Source of the DNA: UTCFX2 sp963827155
GTDB taxonomy: Bacteria; Chloroflexota; Anaerolineae; Anaerolineales; UBA4823
Reading direction: 5' to 3'
DNA: 64,000 nucleotides
Assembly: GCA_963827155.1 (NCBI GenBank)
Contig: CAWGZV010000003.1
Span: forward strand, 496,001 to 560,000
Below the pieces are notes generated by a model. It was not told where the DNA came from, ran no database searches, and saw only the letters and a program-made list of their open reading frames with translations. Of this stretch, positions 17,483-25,997 are shown one piece after another. The position numbers and the translations under genes were made by a program. The stretch's first letter is position 1, and every line of letters starts with the position of its first letter.

Positions 17483-18376
17483 ATGGTTGCAGATTCGCAA
17501 ATAACGGGATTACAAGGGCTCATTACAGACGAGATCCTCGCCGCATTTGGCGTGCGGTCGAAGAGTTGGTTGAGAGGCGCGCTTGCCCCCATTTTTTGGC
17601 TGCCATCCAATTCATTTGCCCGAATGATTGCGAAAATCGACGGTGTTGTCGGCGAGGAAGGTCTGCAAGCAGCCGCGGCTGAGCTGCTCCCTCGCTTTAC
17701 GGATGATGTGCTCGTAAGCGGAATTGATAACGTCCCCCCGGAAGGGCCGCTGCTTATCGCCTCGAATCACCCGGGTGCCTATGACGGGGTCGCGATCCTT
17801 GCCAATATCATGCGTCAGGATTTGAAGCTGGTCGTCAGCGATGTGCCCTTCATCCGCAGCCTGCCGGCGATATCGAGCCATATGATCTACACCCCCGCCT
17901 CCATCCAATCTCGAATGGCTGCGATCCGAGCGCTGATCCGGCATTTGAAAAGCGGCGGCGCGGCCTTGATTTTTGCTAGCGGTCGAGTTGACCCCGATCC
18001 AGCTCTGCTTCCCGGCGCCAGCGATAACCTGGGATTATGGTCGTCCAGCCTGGAGCTGGTAATGAGACAGGTGCCTCAAACCCGTCTGCTGGTCTCGATC
18101 GTCAGCGGTGTCCTGGCGCCGGCTTGCTTGCACAGCCCACTCACCCGCCTGGTTGATGAACCCTGGCGAAGACTTAAGCTCGCCGAGTTCCTGCAGGTCA
18201 TCCAACAGGTGGTCTTCAAGCGTAATTTTAGTCTCCGTCCGCGGGTTTACTTCGACCTGCCGCATACCGCATCTGAGCTCCTGGCTGAAGCCCCTTCCGC
18301 CGATCTTCAGGAAGCGATTATCCAGCGGGCAAGAGTTGCACTTGCCCTTCACCTTGCGACTATCGAGACGACCTGA
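17483..18376 (+). CDS. PlsC-like acyltransferase (LPLAT superfamily)
   Basis: The 297-residue protein carries the acyltransferase motif I as NHPGAYDG (His and Asp of HX4D, about residues 92-99), followed by a substrate-binding region (VVSDVPFIRSLP) and a later FASGRVDPDP that replaces the usual FPEGTRS motif. This resembles LPLAT-superfamily enzymes acylating glycerol phosphate or other lipids. There is one modestly hydrophobic N-terminal stretch and no clear transmembrane helix. The ATG start overlaps no other gene; the weak upstream GAAGAG may serve as ribosome site. The precise acceptor is unknown because motif III is divergent. Confidence 0.7.
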   Translation: MVADSQITGLQGLITDEILAAFGVRSKSWLRGALAPIFWLPSNSFARMIAKIDGVVGEEGLQAAAAELLPRFTDDVLVSGIDNVPPEGPLLIASNHPGAYDGVAILANIMRQDLKLVVSDVPFIRSLPAISSHMIYTPASIQSRMAAIRALIRHLKSGGAALIFASGRVDPDPALLPGASDNLGLWSSSLELVMRQVPQTRLLVSIVSGVLAPACLHSPLTRLVDEPWRRLKLAEFLQVIQQVVFKRNFSLRPRVYFDLPHTASELLAEAPSADLQEAIIQRARVALALHLATIETT

Positions 18377-18468
18377 GTTTTATGGGATATCCCGCGTTGA
18401 CCAAGATAACAAACCCGCGATCCCCCGTCGATTCCGATGATTGCAATAACCTGTTGCGTATAGCCTGA

Positions 18469-19293
18469 TTAAACGCTGCCAAAAAGCTCGATAAATTTTT
18501 GCTCCCGATCCATCCCTGCCTCTGGAGCTTCTTTTTCTCCCAAGATCTGCAGCCACAGCAGGAATTCGGCGTTGCCTTTTGGACCGAGCAGGGGTGAGCG
18601 GATCAATCCAGCTGCCGTAAATCCAGCCTGGTCGCAGAATTCCACTAAGCTTTTCAGCACCTCCCGGTGGACTGCCTGGTCGCGGATGACCCCGTCGCCC
18701 CGGCTGGTGATCTGCCTTCCTGCTTCGAACTGCGGTTTCACCAGCGCAATTAAATCTCTGCGGTTAAATCCCTCTGCCCCGCTGCTCTCGCCGGAAAACC
18801 ACTTTCCCATCACCGGCAGCAAGATCTTTAGAGAGATAAAACTTGCATCGACAGTCGCTAAATCGATCCGTTCCGGCAGCTTCTGCAGGTATCTCGCATT
18901 CACCCCTTCCATCACCACCACACGCCGATCCTGGCGCAGCTTCCAATGCAAGATCCCTCGACCGACATCGATCGCATAAACGCGCCTTGCCTCATGTTGG
19001 AGCAGGCAGTCCGTAAAGCCTCCGGTCGATGCCCCCACATCCGCGCACACTTTCCCTGCCGCGGATATTTCAAAACTCTCGACTGCCGCCGCTAGCTTCT
19101 CGCCGCCCCGCGAGACATATGCCGGTCCCCAATCGATATCGATGTTCGCGTTTTCCTCCACCATGGATGATGGTTTCAACACCAGCTCGCCTGCTGACCG
19201 TACATTTCCTCCCATCACCAGGCGCTGTGCCAGGGACCGGCTCTCCACCAGTCCTTGTTCAACCATCAGCAGGTCTATTCGCCGCTTCGCCAT
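18469..19293 (-). CDS. tlyA: TlyA family 2'-O-ribose rRNA methyltransferase (hemolysin A family)
   Basis: The 274-residue protein has an N-terminal S4 RNA-binding domain (RRIDLLMVEQGLVESRSLAQ) and an FtsJ-like methyltransferase domain. The latter shows the SAM motif CADVGASTGGFTDCLLQ (about 84-100), the VYAIDVGRG strand, the DASFISLK motif and LVKPQFEAG, which together are diagnostic of TlyA. Known members methylate cytidines in 16S and 23S rRNA and affect capreomycin sensitivity. The ATG gives the standard start MAKRRIDLLMVEQG. It converges with the acyltransferase gene and is divergent from the isoprenoid genes. Confidence 0.92.
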   Translation of the reverse strand: MAKRRIDLLMVEQGLVESRSLAQRLVMGGNVRSAGELVLKPSSMVEENANIDIDWGPAYVSRGGEKLAAAVESFEISAAGKVCADVGASTGGFTDCLLQHEARRVYAIDVGRGILHWKLRQDRRVVVMEGVNARYLQKLPERIDLATVDASFISLKILLPVMGKWFSGESSGAEGFNRRDLIALVKPQFEAGRQITSRGDGVIRDQAVHREVLKSLVEFCDQAGFTAAGLIRSPLLGPKGNAEFLLWLQILGEKEAPEAGMDREQKFIELFGSV

Positions 19294-19374
19294 GGAGTGA
19301 TTATATCTCAGCCAGACTTTCTATCTCTTTTCAGGGGATTATGCTATGATTAATCCATGTTTCTGGGGAATTGG

Positions 19375-20256
19375 ATGACAATCCTCTCTGCGTTGATCAA
19401 AACGATGCGCCCGAAGCAGTGGGCAAAGAATCTGGTCATCTTCGCAGCCCTCGTCTTTGACCGCCAGCTTGGGCTGAATAATCTCAACGCCGTGCTTCGG
19501 ACGGTCGCCGGATTTATGATCTTCTGCCTGCTTTCTGGTGTGGTCTATTTGATCAATGATATTGCGGATGTTGAGGCAGATCGAATCCACCCTCAGAAAA
19601 AGAACCGCCCAATCGCTTCCGGATTGCTTCCGATCCCCGTTGCCCGGGCTGCAAGCGCCGTAATCCTCATTGTTCTTTTCCCGCTGGCATATCTGCTCTC
19701 CTCGGGCTTCGCAGCAGTCGCCCTCGCTTTCTTTCTGCTCAACCTGGCATACTCCAAGTGGTTGAAGCATATTCCCCTCATCGATGTTTTTACGATCGCA
19801 TTAGGATTTGTCCTGCGAGTAGTGGCTGGGATTGCACTGATCCAAGTCGCTCGCTTTTCTCCCTGGCTCTACGTTGTCACCACGCTGGCTGCTCTTTATG
19901 TTGGCTTTGGGAAGCGCCGAGCCGAGCTGAGCCTGCTGGAGAGCAATGCCGATAATCATCGAAAAGTATTCAGCGGGTATTCGCTGGCGCTCCTCGATCA
20001 GTACCTGATCATCGTCTCGGCTACTACGATCGTCGCATACAGCCTATACACTTTCTCTGCCCCCAACCTGCCGGATAATCACGCCATGATGCTGACGATC
20101 CCGTTTGTGCTCTATGGGATTTTTCGCTACCTCTATTTAATCCAGATCAAAGGATACGGCGGAGCGCCTGAGGACGTGCTCTTCACCGACCGGCCTCTGC
20201 AGGCCGCAATTTTATTATGGGGCTCAGCCATCCTGCTCATTTTCTACGTTTTTTGA
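19375..20256 (+). CDS. UbiA-family prenyltransferase, decaprenyl-phosphate phosphoribosyltransferase-like
   Basis: This integral membrane protein (293 residues, about eight helices) belongs to the UbiA superfamily. MRPKQWAKNLVIFAALVF and the metal-binding NDIADVEADRIHPQKKNRPI match the DPPR-synthase branch, which transfers phosphoribose to polyprenyl phosphate; a second Asp-rich loop lies near HIPLIDVFTI. A related role in lipid-linked sugar or quinone synthesis cannot be excluded. ATG at 19375 follows GGGGA at normal distance and is preferred over the ATG at 19357. The mevalonate kinase gene follows after 43 bases, so the isoprenoid supply and a polyprenyl-using enzyme share a neighbourhood. 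Confidence 0.8.
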   Translation: MTILSALIKTMRPKQWAKNLVIFAALVFDRQLGLNNLNAVLRTVAGFMIFCLLSGVVYLINDIADVEADRIHPQKKNRPIASGLLPIPVARAASAVILIVLFPLAYLLSSGFAAVALAFFLLNLAYSKWLKHIPLIDVFTIALGFVLRVVAGIALIQVARFSPWLYVVTTLAALYVGFGKRRAELSLLESNADNHRKVFSGYSLALLDQYLIIVSATTIVAYSLYTFSAPNLPDNHAMMLTIPFVLYGIFRYLYLIQIKGYGGAPEDVLFTDRPLQAAILLWGSAILLIFYVF

Positions 20257-20299
20257 TGTTATCTCCAATGTTCCATTTCAAATCCCCATCTAAAAAACA

Positions 20300-21256
20300 A
20301 TGCCAGCCGTAACCGCGACCGCTCCCGGAAAAATCATCTTGTTTGGCGAACATGCCGTTGTCTATGGTCGGCCTGCTATCGCTGCACCGGTCTTTCAGGT
20401 GCGCGCCCGGGCGGTGGTGAGTGCTGAACCCCTCCGAGCTCAGGGCGAGGTGTTGATCCAGGCCCCGGACCTCGGTTGGGAATCATGGCTGACAGACTTA
20501 CCAACCGATCAGCCGATCGCCCATACCCTTTTACTGATCCAAGAACACTTCCATATCGATCACATCCCAGCTTGCACCATCCGGATCAGCTCGTCAATTC
20601 CGATCGCCGCAGGAATGGGATCTGGAGCGGCGGTTTCGGTTGCCCTGATCCGAGCAGTTGCTGGCTTCTTGGGGAAGCGGTTATCCGATCAGGTCGTATC
20701 CGACCTGGCATACGAAGTTGACCGGCTTCATCATGGGACGCCGTCAGGGATTGACAATACGACGATCGCATTTTCCTTACCGGTATTTTTCGTCCGCGGC
20801 CATCCGGCAGAAATATTAAAAGTACCGGCTCCTTTCACCCTGGTAATTGCGGATACCGGGGTTAAAAGCCCTACCTTGACTGCAGTGGGCGATTTACGCC
20901 AGCTCTGGCAGCAAGCTCCAGACGATTATGAGCGCCTGTTCGACCAGGTTGGCGAAGCAGCCAGCGCTGCCCGCCGTTGGATCGAGAATGGCAGCCCGCA
21001 CCTGCTGGGCGAGCTGATGGACCAGAACCATGACTTGCTTGTGAAAATGGGGGTCTCCTCTCCAGAGCTCGACCGGTTGGTCGCTGCCGCGCGCGAATCC
21101 GGCGCCCTCGGGGCGAAGCTTTCCGGCGGCGGAAGGGGAGGCAACATGATTGCACTGGTGGCTGAAAATGCCGCCGAATCTGTTGAATCAGCCCTGCTCT
21201 CTAGCGGAGCCTCTCGAACCTTCATCACAACGATCCGCGCTTCCGGAAAAAGCTAA
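20300..21256 (+). CDS. mvk: Mevalonate kinase
   Basis: This is a complete GHMP kinase of 318 residues. It opens with TATAPGKIILFGEHAVVYG, the mevalonate-kinase signature, and has the ATP-binding PIAAGMGSGAAVSVAL (about 97-112), the GTPSGIDN substrate loop and a C-terminal KLSGGGRGGNMIAL motif. It phosphorylates mevalonate in the cytosol, the first kinase step of the mevalonate route to isoprenoids. The stop overlaps the ATG of the next gene (TAATG), so translation of the two is probably coupled. Archaea and some Chloroflexota pair this enzyme with isopentenyl phosphate kinase, as here. Confidence 0.93.
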   Translation: MPAVTATAPGKIILFGEHAVVYGRPAIAAPVFQVRARAVVSAEPLRAQGEVLIQAPDLGWESWLTDLPTDQPIAHTLLLIQEHFHIDHIPACTIRISSSIPIAAGMGSGAAVSVALIRAVAGFLGKRLSDQVVSDLAYEVDRLHHGTPSGIDNTTIAFSLPVFFVRGHPAEILKVPAPFTLVIADTGVKSPTLTAVGDLRQLWQQAPDDYERLFDQVGEAASAARRWIENGSPHLLGELMDQNHDLLVKMGVSSPELDRLVAAARESGALGAKLSGGGRGGNMIALVAENAAESVESALLSSGASRTFITTIRASGKS

Positions 21257-22089
21257 TGCCAGACCAGCGATCTCTGCAGCGTTCAAGCGAGCAGCCTGTG
21301 ATCTTCCTCAAGATGGGAGGATCCCTGATCACGGAGAAGGACCGCCCGCATACCCCTCGCCTTGACGTGATCCAGCGCCTTGCGGAAGAAATCGCCGCGG
21401 CATGGAACCCCAGTGCAGGCTTTCACCTGCTCCTCGGTCACGGATCTGGATCCTTTGGTCATGTCCCTGCCCAGCGCTATGGTACTCGCCAGGGTGTTCG
21501 GGGTCAGGAAGGCTGGCGTGGGTTTATTGAAGTCTGGCGCGAGGCCGCCCAGCTTAACCGCCTCGTGATGGATGCCCTGGAGAACGCCGGTTTGCCGGCA
21601 ATTTCCTTCCCACCATCTGCCGCGGTGATCGCCGCGGATGGAGTCCCTGTAATTTGGGACCTCAACGCGCTTGAATTTGCCCTAAGGGCTGGCTTACTGC
21701 CGGTGGTCTTTGGAGATGTCGTCTTCGACCGGACCCGCGGCGGCACAATCCTTTCGACTGAAGATTTATTCGGCTATCTGGCAGGGCACCTGCAGCCTCG
21801 CTTGGTCTTGCTCGCCGGGATAGAAGCGGGCGTCTGGCGGAATTTTCCCGAATCGACCGATTTGATATCGCAACTCTCCCCTCCCGATCTGCTTACCTTA
21901 TCAAAAAACCTGGGGGGTTCGATTGCCGCCGATGTCACCGGCGGGATGGCAAGTAAAGTCCGCCAGAGCCTTGATCTTGTGCAGCGCCTGCCCGGCCTTC
22001 AGGTGATGATATTTTCTGGCGAAGCCCCTGGCGCAGTGGCTGGTGCACTTTCCGGTGAGCGGCGCGGCACCCTGATCACTTCAGGCTGA
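21256..22089 (+). CDS. ipk: Isopentenyl phosphate kinase
   Basis: The 277-residue protein belongs to the amino-acid kinase fold. LKMGGSLIT (about residues 18-26) and LLGHGSGSFGHVPA (about 57-70, with the family's catalytic-site His) match isopentenyl phosphate kinase, as do the Gly-rich segment ADVTGGMASKV and the late FSGEAPGAV. It would make isopentenyl diphosphate from isopentenyl phosphate, the last step of the alternative mevalonate pathway described for archaea and for Roseiflexus. The start overlaps the mevalonate kinase stop by one base. The decarboxylase that should supply its substrate is not in this window. Confidence 0.9.
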   Translation: MPDQRSLQRSSEQPVIFLKMGGSLITEKDRPHTPRLDVIQRLAEEIAAAWNPSAGFHLLLGHGSGSFGHVPAQRYGTRQGVRGQEGWRGFIEVWREAAQLNRLVMDALENAGLPAISFPPSAAVIAADGVPVIWDLNALEFALRAGLLPVVFGDVVFDRTRGGTILSTEDLFGYLAGHLQPRLVLLAGIEAGVWRNFPESTDLISQLSPPDLLTLSKNLGGSIAADVTGGMASKVRQSLDLVQRLPGLQVMIFSGEAPGAVAGALSGERRGTLITSG

Positions 22090-22284
22090 ACCCCAGAACC
22101 TGATTTTCTTCCCCAATGGGCTTCACCCTCAGTTCACCTTTCTTGTCACAGCCGGAAATTCCAACGTTATTCTGATCTCCTTCGTACGCGATTCTTATAC
22201 GGATTTGCTATCATTCAAGATGTATCAAGTACAACTAAGGACATGAGAAGCGAACCTATTATTAATTTCAATTGGAGGTGTATG

Positions 22285-22776
22285 ATGACTTACCTAATAC
22301 GTTGGGATCCTTACCGAGAGATATCAAACATGCGCACTGCGCTTGACCGAGTTGTGAATGACTCAATGAACGTTCCCCATATGTTGCGTCAAAATGGCTG
22401 CTGGGCCCTTACACTGGATGTTGCTGAGACGGATGATGGCTTCATGGTCAAAGCCTCCTTGCCCGGGATCAACCCGGAAGACCTGGAAGTGACCTATGAC
22501 TCAAACGTGCTGACGATCAAGGGCGAAGTGAGGAAGGAAGAGGATGTTGACGAAGAGCGCTATCACCTGCGCGAGCGCCGCTACGGAACTTTCAGCCGAA
22601 GCGTGTCCCTGCCGGCTTCAATTAAAGCCGATCAAATCGAAGCCAATTATCAAGCGGGAATCCTGACCCTTCACCTGCCGAAGAGTGAAGACGCCAGACC
22701 AAAGCGGATCAAGGTGCGCAGCATTGAAGATAAGGCGTTGATCGAAGGCAAAGCCTCATCGATCAGCAAGAACTAA
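22285..22776 (+). CDS. Hsp20 small heat-shock protein
   Basis: This is a typical bacterial small heat-shock protein of 163 residues. The N-terminal arm (LIRWDPYREISNMRTALDR) precedes an alpha-crystallin domain (about residues 40-140; LDVAETDDGFMVKASLPG, YGTFSRSVSLP and the conserved AxYxAGxLTLxLPK ending as NYQAGILTLHLPK). It binds unfolding proteins without ATP. ATG at 22285 is preferred because GGAGG (22274-22278) lies 6 bases upstream; the adjacent ATG at 22282 is an alternative. I found no CIRCE element upstream. It is monocistronic with its own terminator at 22816-22850. Confidence 0.92.
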   Translation: MTYLIRWDPYREISNMRTALDRVVNDSMNVPHMLRQNGCWALTLDVAETDDGFMVKASLPGINPEDLEVTYDSNVLTIKGEVRKEEDVDEERYHLRERRYGTFSRSVSLPASIKADQIEANYQAGILTLHLPKSEDARPKRIKVRSIEDKALIEGKASSISKN

Positions 22777-22815
22777 ACTCGCTGACCGACCATCGGCAGT
22801 TGAATAATAAACCGC

Positions 22816-22850
22816 AAAGCAGGGCAGTCGAAGGGCTGCCCTGCTTTTTT
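22816..22850 (+). terminator. Rho-independent terminator after hsp20
   Basis: A 12-bp perfect stem (AAAGCAGGGCAG at 22816-22827 with CTGCCCTGCTTT at 22836-22847), an 8-base loop and a run of T's to 22850 follow the hsp20 stop by 39 bases. Confidence 0.93.
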
Positions 22851-22891
22851 GATCTCCGCCTCATATTAACCGGCGTAGAGACCCTCGGGTC

Positions 22892-23377
22892 TTAAATCCC
22901 CTGCGCTGCCCGCCATTTCTTAATCTGTTCGGCGTGTTCTTCTTCATGTAGAAAGGTATCTTCACCGATCCACTTCCACAAAGGGATCCCCTTCTGCCAA
23001 TCAAAGCGCTTCGCATCGCCGAGGTCTCTATCTGTAAACGCATCCAGGCGCCGGAGGGTTTGTTTTCTAACCCCATGAAAGTCAACCCAAATCTGTTCCA
23101 AAGCGCGGTCTTTGCCTTCTGCCCACCAGTTCGCGTTGATCTCGTCCAGCGGCAGCTCCGCCAGGTGCACCGTGCTGGGCCTCTCACCCTGTGCCGCCTG
23201 CCAGAGCAGCTTAACCAGCTCAGCCTCCCACATGGTCATGTGAAACAGCAGGTCCTTGATCGTCCATTGTTCAACCACACCGGTCCTGGACAGCATCTCA
23301 TCGTCTAAGCCTTCCAGCCCCGCCATTATGATATTCCGGCTCTTCCCCAGCGCCTCGATCAGCTCTCCTTTGTTCAC
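22892..23377 (-). CDS. DinB-like four-helix protein (ClbS/DfsB-type)
   Basis: The 161-residue protein has the DinB/YfiT layout: a helical bundle with the first metal-ligand position in DLLFHMTMWEAE (His about residue 46) and a C-terminal HEEEHAEQIKKW that supplies the second histidine pair. WTIKDLLFH is the family's hallmark motif. Members are often nickel- or zinc-binding thiol transferases, or resistance proteins such as ClbS; the function here is not known. Its ATG overlaps the stop of the upstream hydrolase gene by 4 bases (ATGA), so the two are translationally coupled. Confidence 0.8.
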   Translation of the reverse strand: MNKGELIEALGKSRNIIMAGLEGLDDEMLSRTGVVEQWTIKDLLFHMTMWEAELVKLLWQAAQGERPSTVHLAELPLDEINANWWAEGKDRALEQIWVDFHGVRKQTLRRLDAFTDRDLGDAKRFDWQKGIPLWKWIGEDTFLHEEEHAEQIKKWRAAQGI

Positions 23378-24183
23378 GCTTCTCTCTCCGCTTTCAGCTT
23401 GGATAAGAAACTTTCCATCGCCCCATTGAATGCGGCAGGTTGTTCCATGTTCAGCAGATGCCCCGCGTTCGGGATCAGCTCCAGCCGGGACCCGCGGATC
23501 CCGCTGTGCATGTCCTTTGCTTCTTGCGGTGGGATCAGCTGGTCATCCGCGCCGTGCAAGATAAGGGTTGGGATCGTGATCGACTCTAACATCGGGCGCG
23601 AATCGGGGCGTCCCTTGAGGGCCATCAGGTCGCCGACCATCCCTTCCAGCGAGATCGAGTACATGATCGAACGGACTTTCGCTGTCAGCTCGGGATTGTT
23701 CTCGATGTTCTCTCTGGTCAGCATCTTCGGGAGCATCCCCTCGCCAACTGCCTCGATCCCTTTGGTGCGCGCAGTCTCGGCAGCCTGGTCGCGCCCTGCT
23801 TTCCCATCCGGTGAATCATTCCCTGCTCGGGTTGCGGCCAGCACAAGGGCGCCAGTAAGAGCCGCATACTTTCGGACAAATGCAAACGCCACGTAGCCGC
23901 CCATCGATAGCCCGCAGATCACGATCTTTCGATCGATCTTCAGCGCCTTGATCAGCTCGGCGATATCGTCGGCAAATTGCTCCATCGAAGCATTGCCTGA
24001 ACCTGCCTCAAATTCCCCGTGACCGCGCAAATCTACTGCGATCACGTGCGCCTGGTTGGAAAGCGTCTTCATCTGCGGCTCCCACATTTTCTGGCTGAGC
24101 GGGTACCCATGCACCAGCACAAGCGGTACACCCTCACCCGCTTCACTGAATGCCATTGAAAATCCATTGACCATAAGCTTCAT
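23374..24183 (-). CDS. Alpha/beta-fold hydrolase
   Basis: The 269-residue protein has the canonical alpha/beta hydrolase elements: oxyanion strand LVLVHGYPLS, nucleophile elbow GLSMGGY (Ser about residue 93), acid in LHGADDQLIPP and catalytic His in NAGHLLNMEQP. It could be an esterase, a lactonase or a C-C bond hydrolase; the sequence does not decide. AAAGGAGGATAA precedes the ATG at good spacing, and TAGAAT about 40 bases upstream may be the -10 box. The downstream DinB-like gene overlaps by 4 bases, forming a two-gene operon. Confidence 0.88.
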   Translation of the reverse strand: MKLMVNGFSMAFSEAGEGVPLVLVHGYPLSQKMWEPQMKTLSNQAHVIAVDLRGHGEFEAGSGNASMEQFADDIAELIKALKIDRKIVICGLSMGGYVAFAFVRKYAALTGALVLAATRAGNDSPDGKAGRDQAAETARTKGIEAVGEGMLPKMLTRENIENNPELTAKVRSIMYSISLEGMVGDLMALKGRPDSRPMLESITIPTLILHGADDQLIPPQEAKDMHSGIRGSRLELIPNAGHLLNMEQPAAFNGAMESFLSKLKAEREA

Positions 24184-24333
24184 GAATTATCCTCCTTTGG
24201 TATACTGTTAATTCTATCAGGAATGTCCGGTTCGATCAGAAATTGGGCGCAAACGAGCGATAGTTGCCGGCTTCACCGTTTGGGACCGGTAAAGCTTCTC
24301 ATAAGGGTGTTTAAGCATCCAGCCGTGGTTTGG

Positions 24334-25165
24334 TTATGCCAGATTTCGAAGTAAAACTCAGCGTAAGCAGTCTGTCTTATGAATATCTTTCCGCTCGCCG
24401 GAACCAAAAGGTGCGGGCGCTGGAAAAGCTCAGCTTCAATTTAAAGGCTGGTCAGCTCCTCACCATCCTCGGACCAAGCGGCTGCGGGAAATCCACCTCC
24501 TGAATATCATTGCCGGTTTGCTGGAGATCCAGGAGGGTGAGATTTTCCTCAATAACCAGCCGATTACCGATGCCGGGCAAGACCGGGCCATGGTTTTTCA
24601 ATCGCCAGCCTTACTCCCCTGGCGGACTGTCCTTCGGAATGTGTCATACGGTCTGGAAATCCAGGGAGCTGCTCGCAGTGAGGCTAGAGATCGCGCGATG
24701 AAGTACATCGAGCTGGTTGGACTGAGCGGCTTCGAAGAGAGCTACCCCCACGAGCTTTCTGGCGGGATGCAGCAGCGCGTCAATCTGGCCCGCGCCCTCG
24801 CGACCGAGCCGCAGCTTCTGCTGCTGGACGAGCCGCTCGCCGCCCTCGATCCTCTCTTGCGCGAGAATATGCAAAACGAGGTCCAGCAGATTTGGATGAA
24901 AACTGGCACAACGGCTCTTTTTGTGACCCACATGATCAGCGAAGCGATCTTCCTGGGAGACCAGGTGATGACCCTGACCGAGCGTCCCGGGCACGTGCGC
25001 GAGCTGATCGAGGTAAATCTGCCCAGGCCGAGGCCGCTGACCATCCGGCGCCAGCCTCTTTTCAGGGACCTAGAAGACCATCTTTGGAACCTTCTCCAGG
25101 ACAGCAATCAAACCCAAAAGGAAGCTTGGGGATCGGTTGTACAACCTTTCGAAGAGTCGAGTTAA
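24334..25165 (+). CDS. ABC transporter ATPase (SsuB/TauB type), split by a frameshift near 24500
   Basis: The frame from ATG 24334 reads through the Walker A motif (LGPSGCGKST) and then hits TGA at 24501. The rest of the protein continues in another frame from about 24503: the Q-loop (VFQSPALLPWR), the signature LSGGMQQR, Walker B LLLLDEPLAALD and the H-loop VTHMISEA. Adding one base after GGAAATCCACC restores GKSTLLNIIAGL without a gap. The ATPase would power the adjacent permease and lipoprotein, an importer of the nitrate/sulfonate/taurine class. If the indel is real, the transporter lacks a working motor. If it is an assembly error, the gene is normal. Confidence 0.8.
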
Positions 25166-25196
25166 CCCAACTGATCGAAAAACTTCAACCAGGTTA

Positions 25197-25997
25197 ATGC
25201 GAGTTCCTATGGCGAGGAAATTGGGTCCCAAAAAGTCAAATCGAGAATTAAACCTCCTGGGTGCTGCAGCAGTCCTAGCATTTTTCGTATTCTGGGAATT
25301 GCTGGCCTGGTCGGGATTTATCAAGCCGATTTTCATCAGCTCTCCCAGTGCCATCTTCAAAGCCGCCCTCTGGCTCTCCTCCCACGGGCTTTGGAATGAT
25401 ATCCTGGTCAGCTTCACAGAATTCGCAGTCGGCTTCCTGGCAGCTTGTGTGATTGCCGTACCCCTGGGATTAATCATCGGATGGTATCCCCGCCTGAATG
25501 CCGTGTTTGATCCATTCGTCACCGCCTTAAACGCGATGCCGCGGGTTGCATTGATCCCGTTGATCATCCTCTGGCTGGGAATTGGAATGGAATCCAAAGT
25601 TGCCCTTGTGTTCTTGGGTGCATTTTTCCCATTGATCTTGAATGTCATGTTAGGGGTGAAAACAGTCGACGAAGGCCTTCTGAACTGTGCCCGTTCGTTT
25701 GGAGCCGGAGACCGGCAGATTTTTCTCACCGTAATCGTCCCTTCCAGTCTGCCCTTCATTATCGCTGGTATGCGCCTGGCTGTTGGGCGGTCGTTGGTGG
25801 GCGTGGTCGTTGCTGAGCTTGTCGCCTCGAATGCTGGTTTGGGTCATTTGATCTATGTCGCCGGCTCAACTTTCCAGACCGACAAGCTCTTTGTAGGCAT
25901 CCTCATCCTAGTTCTTTTCGGCTATCTCACCACTGAAGGATTGAAGCGTGTGGAAGATCATTTTGATAGTTGGAGACCAAACAGGAGGCAATCATGA
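25197..25997 (+). CDS. ABC transporter permease (SsuC/TauC type)
   Basis: The 266-residue integral membrane protein has about six helices and the EAA loop of binding-protein-dependent permeases (NCARSFGAGDRQIFLTVIVP). The N-terminal helix reads LAFFVFWELLAW, followed by SSPSAIFKAA, typical of the SsuC/TauC/NrtB group that imports alkanesulfonates, taurine, nitrate or heterocyclic compounds. ATG at 25197 is preferred; the frame extends 20 codons upstream into the ATPase gene. It overlaps the following lipoprotein gene by 4 bases (ATGA). Substrate specificity is set by the binding protein and is not known. Confidence 0.88.
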   Translation: MRVPMARKLGPKKSNRELNLLGAAAVLAFFVFWELLAWSGFIKPIFISSPSAIFKAALWLSSHGLWNDILVSFTEFAVGFLAACVIAVPLGLIIGWYPRLNAVFDPFVTALNAMPRVALIPLIILWLGIGMESKVALVFLGAFFPLILNVMLGVKTVDEGLLNCARSFGAGDRQIFLTVIVPSSLPFIIAGMRLAVGRSLVGVVVAELVASNAGLGHLIYVAGSTFQTDKLFVGILILVLFGYLTTEGLKRVEDHFDSWRPNRRQS

